In this document: positions 15,978 to 21,888 of the stretch, in pieces
Numbering within the stretch: the first letter of the stretch is position 1
How the letters are laid out: every line of letters starts with the position of its first letter
Origin: an uncultured Marmoricola sp.
Lineage (GTDB): Bacteria; Actinomycetota; Actinomycetes; Propionibacteriales; Nocardioidaceae
DNA length: 26,961 bases
Direction: 5' to 3'
Assembly: GCF_943913695.1 (NCBI RefSeq)
Contig: NZ_CALTZE010000042.1
Coordinates: forward strand, 1 to 26,961
Notes under the pieces: generated by a model
Databases searched by the model: none
The model's input: only the letters and a program-made list of their open reading frames with translations
What the model was told of the DNA's origin: nothing
Translations under genes and position numbers: made by a program

Positions 15978-16754
15978 TCAGTCGGAGAGGTCGACGACCA
16001 CGGGGGCGTGGTCGGAGGCGCCCTTGCCGGCGCGTTCGTCGACGTCGACGAACGCGTGGGTCACCCGGGAGGAGAGCGAGGGGCTGCCGAGCACGAAGTC
16101 GATGCGCATGCCGCGGTTGCGCTCGAAGCGCTGCCGGAAGTAGTCCCAGTAGGTGTAGGACCCCGGCCCCGGCGTGAAGGGGCGTACGACGTCGTCCCAG
16201 CCGTCGGCGAGGAACCCGGCGAAGGCCTCCCGCTCCGGCGGCGTGACGTGGGTGCTGGTGGCGTAGGCCGCCATGTCGAAGACGTCCTCGTCCTGCGGCG
16301 CGATGTTCCAGTCGCCGACGAGCGCGACGTCGCCGGTCATGGTGCGGGCGTGCTCGCGCAGCGCCGCGAGCCACTGCAGCTTGTAGACGTAGTGCGGGTC
16401 GCCGGGCTTGCGGCCGTTGGGCACGTAGAGCGACCACACGCGTACGCCGCCGCACGTCGCGGCCAGCGCCCGGGCCTCGGTCACGCCGGGCTCCCCCCAC
16501 AGGGGCTGGCCCGGGAAGCCGGTGGAGACGTCGTCGAGACCCACCCGGCTGATGATCGCGACGCCGTTCCACTGGTCGTGCCCGACGGCCGCGACGTCGT
16601 ACCCCAGCGAGCTGAGCCCCATCAGCGGCAGCTGCTCCTCGCGCGCCTTGGTCTCCTGGACGGCGAGCACGTCGACGTCGTGGCGCTGCAGGAAGGCCTC
16701 GACGCGGTCGATCCGGCTGCGCAGGGAGTTGACGTTCCACGTGGCGATCCGCAC
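15978..16754 (-). CDS. xthA: Exodeoxyribonuclease III (AP endonuclease)
   Basis: 258 residues of the EEP nuclease fold, acting in base-excision repair as 3'-5' exonuclease and AP endonuclease. Catalytic residues are visible: Asn7 (MRIATWNVNSLRSR), Glu34 (AVQETKA), Tyr110 (VWSLYVPNG), Asp148 and Asn150 (GDWNIAP), Asp219 (RIDFVLG), and Asp248-His249 (SDHAPVVVDL). The start is a GTG whose upstream TAGTGT ends 6 nt before it, with no ribosome binding site, suggesting a leaderless message. It is followed on the same strand by the repeat array and rmuC. Confidence 0.96.
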   Translation of the reverse strand: MRIATWNVNSLRSRIDRVEAFLQRHDVDVLAVQETKAREEQLPLMGLSSLGYDVAAVGHDQWNGVAIISRVGLDDVSTGFPGQPLWGEPGVTEARALAATCGGVRVWSLYVPNGRKPGDPHYVYKLQWLAALREHARTMTGDVALVGDWNIAPQDEDVFDMAAYATSTHVTPPEREAFAGFLADGWDDVVRPFTPGPGSYTYWDYFRQRFERNRGMRIDFVLGSPSLSSRVTHAFVDVDERAGKGASDHAPVVVDLSD

Positions 16755-16760
16755 CCGCCC

Positions 16761-16766
16761 ACACTA
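16761..16766 (-). promoter_or_regulatory. Candidate -10 element of xthA (leaderless)
   Basis: TAGTGT on the minus strand lies 6 nt before the GTG start, and no Shine-Dalgarno sequence is seen. Confidence 0.45.
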
Positions 16767-16949
16767 GGGCGCGTCTCCCCATCCATGGCGGCGCCGGACG
16801 CCGCCCCGGCCGCACGCTGACGGACACCGCAGCTGCTCGGAAGACGCCCGGTCTGCCCACGCACCTGCGGCACCGTCATCGCACGACCTGGACGACGCCG
16901 GCATCCACCACGCATGGAGAGACGCGCCCTGACGCGGCATGCTGGGGGG

Positions 16950-17276
16950 ATGTCCTCACCACGGGAGCAGCTGCTCGCCAAGCGCGCCGAGGTCGACGCC
17001 GAGCTCGCCGACCTCGAGCGACTGCCGTCCGACCAGGGTTCGATCTCCTTCGGCAAGCGCATCGGCGAGGGCACCTCGATGGCCGTCGACCGGCTCTCCC
17101 AGGTCGCGGTGCACGACAAGCTCCAGCGCACCCGCGAGGACGTCGACCGCGCCCTGGCCAAGCTCGACGACGGCAGCTACGGCACCTGCGACGTCTGCGG
17201 GCGCCCGATCGCGCCCGGGCGGCTCGAGGCGCTGCCGTGGGCGGTGCTGTGCGTGCAGGACGCCGCCCGGCGCTGA
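16950..17276 (+). CDS. DksA/TraR-family zinc-finger protein with incomplete zinc site
   Basis: 108 residues. An N-terminal helical hairpin (about 1-75, LLAKRAEVDAELADLERL...DKLQRTREDVDRALAKLDDG) precedes the zinc-finger signature YGTCDVCGRPIAPGRLEALPWAVLCVQD. Cys80, Cys83 and Cys101 are present, but the fourth ligand position (104) is Asp. Family members bind the RNA polymerase secondary channel or act as general regulators; here the role is unknown. An ATG at 16914 would add 12 residues; 16950 is preferred because the family normally starts near the first helix. It is the last conserved gene before the accessory insert. Confidence 0.85.
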   Translation: MSSPREQLLAKRAEVDAELADLERLPSDQGSISFGKRIGEGTSMAVDRLSQVAVHDKLQRTREDVDRALAKLDDGSYGTCDVCGRPIAPGRLEALPWAVLCVQDAARR

Positions 17277-17297
17277 GCGTGAGCACCCGGCCCGGGG

Positions 17298-17354
17298 ATT
17301 TCTCGAAAATGACGATCTTCCGCGATGTGTGGAACTCGGCTATTATCGAGAAAT
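17298..17354 (+). promoter_or_regulatory. Leaderless promoter flanked by an inverted repeat, for the AbiEi-like gene
   Basis: TTCCGC (17318-17323), a 17-nt spacer and TATTAT (17341-17346) are followed after 6 nt by the ATG at 17353, with no ribosome binding site. The promoter is bracketed by a perfect 9-bp inverted repeat, ATTTCTCGA (17298-17306) and TCGAGAAAT (17346-17354), the second arm covering the start codon. AbiEi antitoxins are known to repress their own operon by binding inverted repeats, so this is the likely operator. Confidence 0.65.
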
Positions 17355-18507
17355 GACCGGATTCCGGCGCGCGCTCACCTTGCCCTCCGAAGGCTACGGT
17401 GCCGAGCCCAAGAGCGAGGCAGACGTCGTGCTGGCCGCGGCTGCGCGGATCCAAGCCGCACTCCCAACCGGCTGGACGGTCCAGACGAAGACCGAGGTCG
17501 GCGGGCTGCATGGCTCCGCCAACACGTCCCGGCGCCCGGACACTCGTCTCTCTCTCGTGCAAAGAGGCAAGACCGTGGCGACGTACGCTGTCGAGGCCAA
17601 GCTTGCCCTGGCTTCGAGAAACCTGCTCCCCGCCATCAATCGGCTCCTTGCCCTCCAGGGCGACAACTCGACCAAGACGCGGCCGATGCTGGTCACTCGC
17701 TACCTCAGCACCCAGCAGCAGCGGGTGCTGCAAGAACGAGGCATCGCCTACGCCGACGCCACCGGAAACCTGCTCCTGAGGTCGGAAGACCCGCTTGTCC
17801 TCCTGGCTTATCGAGGCGCGAGCGCCGATCCGTGGCGGGGTCCTGGACGCCCGACGACCAGCCTAAAGGGCCTCCCTGCCGCCCGGCTCGTCCGCGCACT
17901 GGCTGACTTCGTCCCGCCGTACTCCGTCGCCGAGCTCGCCGATGTGGCCGGTGCATCGCTCGGCGCCGCATACCGCCTCAGCGACTACCTCACAGGCGTT
18001 GGGCTGCTCACCCGCAGCGAGCGCGGGCCGATCACGGATGTCGACTGGCCCGAGCTGCTTCGGCGGTGGAGCCAGGACGCTCGATACCTCGACACCAGCA
18101 CGACGCGTGGCTTCCTCGAGCCGCGCGGGCTTGACAGCCTCGTCGAGAAGCTCGGCCAGCTGCCGCCCTCGCAGCGCTACGCGGTGAGTGCCTCCTTGGC
18201 CACTCAGCCCTATGCCTCGTACGCCGAACCTCGGTTGGGGCTCATCTACGCGGACGACCCACTGCAACTCGCGTCGGACCTCGGACTACGCCCCGTGGAT
18301 GCTGGCGCCAACGTCATCCTCACGGCGCCGCGTTCGCCCGTTGTCTTCGAGCGCACCTCGAAGTGGCGAGACATCACCATCGTTGCTCCCAGCCAGGCGG
18401 TCGCCGACCTACTCGGAGGCCCCGGCCGAAACCCTGCCGAGGGCGACTACCTGCTGGACTGGATGAGGGAGAAACCAGATGCCTGGCGCCGGCAACTTGA
18501 TCGTTGA
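17353..18507 (+). CDS. AbiEi-like antitoxin/regulator with nuclease-like N-terminal domain
   Basis: 384 residues. The N-terminal half resembles a PD-(D/E)xK fold: Pro62-Asp63 (RRPDTRLSLVQ), then YAVEAKLAL with Glu81 and Lys83, followed by the segment ERGIAYADATGNLLL (128-142), characteristic of this family. The middle (about 174-230) looks like a winged helix (ARLVRALADFVPPYSVAELADVAGASLGAAYRLSDYL). The C-terminal part fits the regulator domain of type IV antitoxins (RSPVVFERTSKWRDITIVAPSQAVADLLGGPGR). The next gene encodes an AbiEii-like nucleotidyltransferase and overlaps it by 29 bp, which fixes the pair as a type IV toxin-antitoxin-like module. It is probably autoregulating via the flanking inverted repeat. 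Whether the nuclease-like site is active is unknown. Confidence 0.75.
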   Translation: MTGFRRALTLPSEGYGAEPKSEADVVLAAAARIQAALPTGWTVQTKTEVGGLHGSANTSRRPDTRLSLVQRGKTVATYAVEAKLALASRNLLPAINRLLALQGDNSTKTRPMLVTRYLSTQQQRVLQERGIAYADATGNLLLRSEDPLVLLAYRGASADPWRGPGRPTTSLKGLPAARLVRALADFVPPYSVAELADVAGASLGAAYRLSDYLTGVGLLTRSERGPITDVDWPELLRRWSQDARYLDTSTTRGFLEPRGLDSLVEKLGQLPPSQRYAVSASLATQPYASYAEPRLGLIYADDPLQLASDLGLRPVDAGANVILTAPRSPVVFERTSKWRDITIVAPSQAVADLLGGPGRNPAEGDYLLDWMREKPDAWRRQLDR

Positions 18508-19294
18508 GGCACGTTCCGCTCTGCTCGATGCGATCGCAGCTCTCGAAGCCCACAAAGCATCGGTGATCCTCATCGGTGCCCAGGCGATCTACCTACGCAC
18601 AGGCAACGCCACCTTCGCCCTGGCCGAGGCAACCAAGGACTCCGACCTCGCCATCGACACCCGAAACCTCGGTGAGGATCCGCTTCTCGAGGAGGCGATG
18701 TCCGGCGCAGGCTTCATCCTCAACCCGGTCAGTCAGCAGCCCGGTGCTTGGGTGTCGCCACACGGGATCCCCGTGGATCTGATGGTCGCTGAGCGCCTTG
18801 CCGGCCCCGGTAGCAGGCGCGGCGTCCGCATCCCGCCCCACTCCAAGCACTCCGCACGCCGGGCGGCCGGACTGGAGGCGGCGCTCATCGACCAGTCGCC
18901 GATGACCGTCGACTCTCTGAGCGGCGACGGCCGGAGTGCCGTCATCAACGTCGCGGGTTCAGCGGCACTGCTCGTGGCGAAGCTCCACAAGCTCGGCGAG
19001 CGCGTCGACACACCCGACCGCCTCAACGACAAGGACGCCCACGATGTCTACCGCCTGCTCGTCGCGACCGAGACCTCCGAGCTCGCCGAGACCGTTCGGC
19101 AACTCCTCGCGGTGGAACTGTCGCAGCGGGCCACGGCCCGCGCACTCGAGTTCGTCCAGCAGCTGTTTGCCGCAGGACCGGATGCGCTCGGATCGACTAT
19201 GGCGGGGCGAGCCGAGGAAGGTGTCGGCCAGCCGGACACCGTCTCGGCCTCCGTCAGCTTCCTGGCCCAGGACATGCTGTCGGCGCTGGCTTGA
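18479..19294 (+). CDS. AbiEii/AbiGii-like nucleotidyltransferase toxin
   Basis: 271 residues of the nucleotidyltransferase superfamily. Visible motifs: LIGAQAIYLRTG (about 31-42), where the usual GG/GS is GA; the metal-binding DSDLAID with Asp54 and Asp56; and a third acid at Asp100 (IPVDLMVAE). SAALLVAKLHKLGERV followed by NDKDAHDVYRLLVA matches the C-terminal KL...KD..D.YRLL pattern of AbiEii toxins. Such toxins transfer nucleotides, in characterised members to tRNA, halting growth and aborting phage infection; the antitoxin counteracts them. GGGAGAA lies about 8 nt before the ATG. It overlaps the antitoxin-like gene by 29 bp. The last 30 residues continue smoothly to a stop 44 bp before the primase-helicase start. 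Confidence 0.8.
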   Translation: MPGAGNLIVEARSALLDAIAALEAHKASVILIGAQAIYLRTGNATFALAEATKDSDLAIDTRNLGEDPLLEEAMSGAGFILNPVSQQPGAWVSPHGIPVDLMVAERLAGPGSRRGVRIPPHSKHSARRAAGLEAALIDQSPMTVDSLSGDGRSAVINVAGSAALLVAKLHKLGERVDTPDRLNDKDAHDVYRLLVATETSELAETVRQLLAVELSQRATARALEFVQQLFAAGPDALGSTMAGRAEEGVGQPDTVSASVSFLAQDMLSALA

Positions 19295-19338
19295 TCGGCG
19301 ACGGGGACCCACGTCGCTGGATCGGCAGGATTGACACC

Positions 19339-21680
19339 GTGACCGACCTGCAAGCCGAGTTGGAGAGCCTGCGGACCGAGAACGCCCGCCTACGTAGGCT
19401 CCTGAAGCTGACTGACGCGGAATCGACTCCCTCTCGTGGCACCCAGACTGCGTGGTTCGACAAGGCGCCGGGCCCGGTGGATGCTCGGTCGTCTTCACAG
19501 GCGAAGGTCAAGTTCTATGCCGCATTGTTCGGCGCACGACGTGACGTCTACGCCGTGCTCTGGGAGAACGCCCGCACCGGCAAGTCAGGATGGATGCCCG
19601 CCGTCGAGGGCGGTTGGCGCAAGGGACGCTCTGCCTCCGAGATACGACAACTGCCACTCACGCCCGAGGTCCTCGCCGCGCACCTGACCGGAGACGTCCA
19701 CATCGGCCTCTATCCGATGCTCCCCGGCGACCACACCTGCTGGCTCGCCGCCGACTTCGACGGACAGGCCGCGATGCTCGACGCACTCGCCTACCTGAAG
19801 GCCGCACGAGCCGTTGGCGCGCCAGCCGCGCTTGAGGTGTCCCGGTCCGGGATCGGCGCCCACGTATGGATCTTCTTCACCGACCCCGTGCCAGCAGCCA
19901 CCGCACGTCAACTCGGGACCGCTCTCGTCCGCGAGGCGATCGCGATCCGTGGCCGGATGGACCTGCGCTGCTACGACCGCCTCTTTCCTTCGCAGGACGT
20001 GCTGCCCGGTCAAGGACCCGGCAACCTGATCGCGGCACCGCTCCACGGCACGTCACGAAAGCTCGGCAAGACGGTCTTTCTCGACCTGGCGACGCTGGAG
20101 CCGTTCGGAGACCAGTGGGAGTACCTCTCCACCCTGGAGCGCCTGACTCCGAGGCAGGTCACGAAACTCGTCTCGGCACTCCGGGAGCCGACCGTGGGAG
20201 CACGCGTCGACCGGGCCCAGCCCGCCCGGTCAACGAAGACCCAGCCGAGTCCGGCATCGATCGTGCACCTCAGCCTTGACGGCACGGTGCACATCCCCGG
20301 CTCGGAGCTGAGCCCCGCGCTGTACGCGACCTTGAAGCACGCAGCGTCGACGTACAACCCGGAGTTCTACGACCGCCAGCGCCGCCGCCGATCGACGTGG
20401 AACGTCCCACGGATCATCACCTCTTACGACGAGACGCTCGACGACCACCTCGTTCTCCCGCGAGGCTTACGCGACACCGCGGCGCGACTGATCGAGGGAG
20501 CCGGCAGCAAGGTCGAGGTCGACGACCAGCGGGTCGCCGGTGACTTTCTGGACCTCTCCCCGAAGTTCGATCTCAGGCCGCAGCAGCAGGAAGCAGTGGG
20601 GGACCTGCTGCCGCACGAGTTGGGACTCTTGGTCGCTCCGCCCGGCTCCGGGAAGACCGTCATGGCCTGTGCCGTCATCGCCGAGCGAAGCGTTTCCACT
20701 CTCGTGCTGGTCGACCGCAAGACGCTCGCCGACCAGTGGCGCCGCGAGATCAGCGGTCTCCTCGGCCTCAAACCGGGGCAGCTCGGTGGCGGCCGATCCA
20801 AGCTCAGCGGGGTCGTCGACATCGCCACTTTGCAGACGCTCGCCCGCCGGTCCGACCTCGCCGACAAGCTCGGCGCCTACGGCCAGGTCATCGTCGACGA
20901 GTGTCACCACGTCCCGGCAGCCGCTTTCGAGACCGCCGTCCGCGCGATCCCAGCCCGCTATTGGCTCGGGCTCACCGCGACCCCGTACCGACGCGACGGC
21001 CTCGACGACTTGATCGGCTTCCAGCTCGGCCCGGTCCGTCATACCTTCACTCACGCCGACCCCGACACCCTCGATGGCGCCGGTGCCGACCGACCCCGCC
21101 CCGTGCTCGTCGTCCACGCCACCTCGTTCCGGCTGGACGACCCCGTCGATCTGTCCGTCCCGGGCGCCATCGCAGCGTCCACCGTGCGCTGGCCGAAGAC
21201 GCGCCCCGTAATGAGCAGATCCTCACCGATGTGGTCGAGGCACTCGGTCGCGGCCGCCATTGCCTCGTCCTCGCCCAGCGAACCGGCCACGTCGACCACC
21301 TCGCCGGGTCACTTGCCGAGCGAGGGCTGGACCCCGTCGTCCTCAAGGGCGGCATGGGCGCCAGGCAGCGCGCCACAGCCATGGGGCGGCTCAAGCCATC
21401 CGAATCCGGCTCGCCGCTGCTGGTGGTCGCGACGGGACACTTCGTCGGCGAAGGCTTCGACTGTCCCGCGCTCGACACGCTGTTCCTGGCCGGCCCGGTC
21501 TCGTTCAAGGGGCGCCTCGTGCAGTACGCCGGCCGCGTTCTCCGGGCGCATCCGGGCAAGCAGACCGCCGAAGTGCACGACTACCACGACGTCGAGGTGC
21601 CAGTGCTCGCGGCCGCTCTCATGAAGCGCAAGCCCGGCTACACCAGTCTCGGATTCCCCGATCCGCGCAGGGCCAAGTGA
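19339..21680 (+). pseudogene. Primase-helicase of TOTE conflict-system type, frameshifted
   Basis: A GTG at 19339 with AGGA 9 nt upstream opens a frame of 613 codons to 21177; the remaining 167 codons are in another frame to 21680, giving about 780 residues. In order: coiled coil (4-24); archaeo-eukaryotic-primase-like domain with Asp139/Asp141 (AADFDG), His175 (SGIGAHVWIFF), NLIAAPLHG and candidate third acid Asp249; linker; SF2 helicase with Walker A APPGSGKT (433-440), DECH (520-523) and LTATPYRRDG (545-554). The C-terminal helicase half (HCLVLAQRTGHVDHLA, GHFVGEGFDCPALD, QYAGRVLR) is out of frame. Inserting one G after 21177 (GCG-[G]TC-CAC) restores a smooth AIAA-VHRALAED join. I recall this AEP-helicase architecture from predicted TOTE conflict systems. 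The break may be a real mutation or a sequence error. A TTG at 19291 is an alternative start. Confidence 0.8.
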
Positions 21681-21888
21681 CGCGCCACGCCGAGGTCGTG
21701 TGGCCCGAGCCGCAGCACCCCATCGGACCTGGGCTTTCGTCAGGTTCCGCGGACAGCCGTCGAGCAACTCCCTACATGGCCCCAAGGCACGCCGCGGCAA
21801 GCCCTGTCCGGCTGCGGCGTGCGCTCGCTGCTCAGCCGGCTGCGCCGCTGACCCGCGGCGTGGGGGGATCCGCCACCATGGACCCCTC
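21681..21888. other. Gap between insert and DUF3516 helicase; no feature recognised
   Basis: About 208 bp with no credible gene. The plus-strand reading that would extend the helicase upstream to 21700 gives a Cys/Arg/His-rich sequence unlike a protein. No palindrome, -10/-35 pair or attachment-site duplication was convincing. Confidence 0.5.

Larger units (their letters stand above)
17281..21680. other. Accessory insert: type IV TA-like pair plus primase-helicase
   Basis: Three plus-strand genes lie between a conserved DksA-like gene and a conserved DUF3516 helicase. The segment shows more A/T-bearing codons and A/T-rich promoter DNA (for example TATTATCGAGAAATGACC) than the flanks. I saw no integrase, transposase, tRNA or clear flanking direct repeats, so how it arrived is unknown. 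The gene types (AbiEi/AbiEii-like pair, AEP primase-SF2 helicase) are those of defence or conflict islands. Confidence 0.6.

Noticed and set aside
15735..16820. Plus-strand open frame running through both 114-bp repeat units
   Set aside because: The repeated peptide (MRKRADLSFGATGG...) arises because the unit length is a multiple of three; no start signal is seen and the frame continues as an antisense shadow of xthA.
21160..21200. Programmed -1 ribosomal frameshift as explanation of the split helicase
   Set aside because: No slippery heptamer or obvious downstream stem is present, and a one-base deletion explains the join better.
21700..21888. N-terminal extension of the DUF3516 helicase by 63 residues
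   Set aside because: The extension is Cys/Arg/His-rich without secondary-structure character, and family members start near the YPAQ motif.
17281..21888. Attachment-site direct repeats at the ends of the accessory insert
   Set aside because: By eye no shared sequence longer than chance was found at the two ends, and there is no integrase or tRNA nearby.
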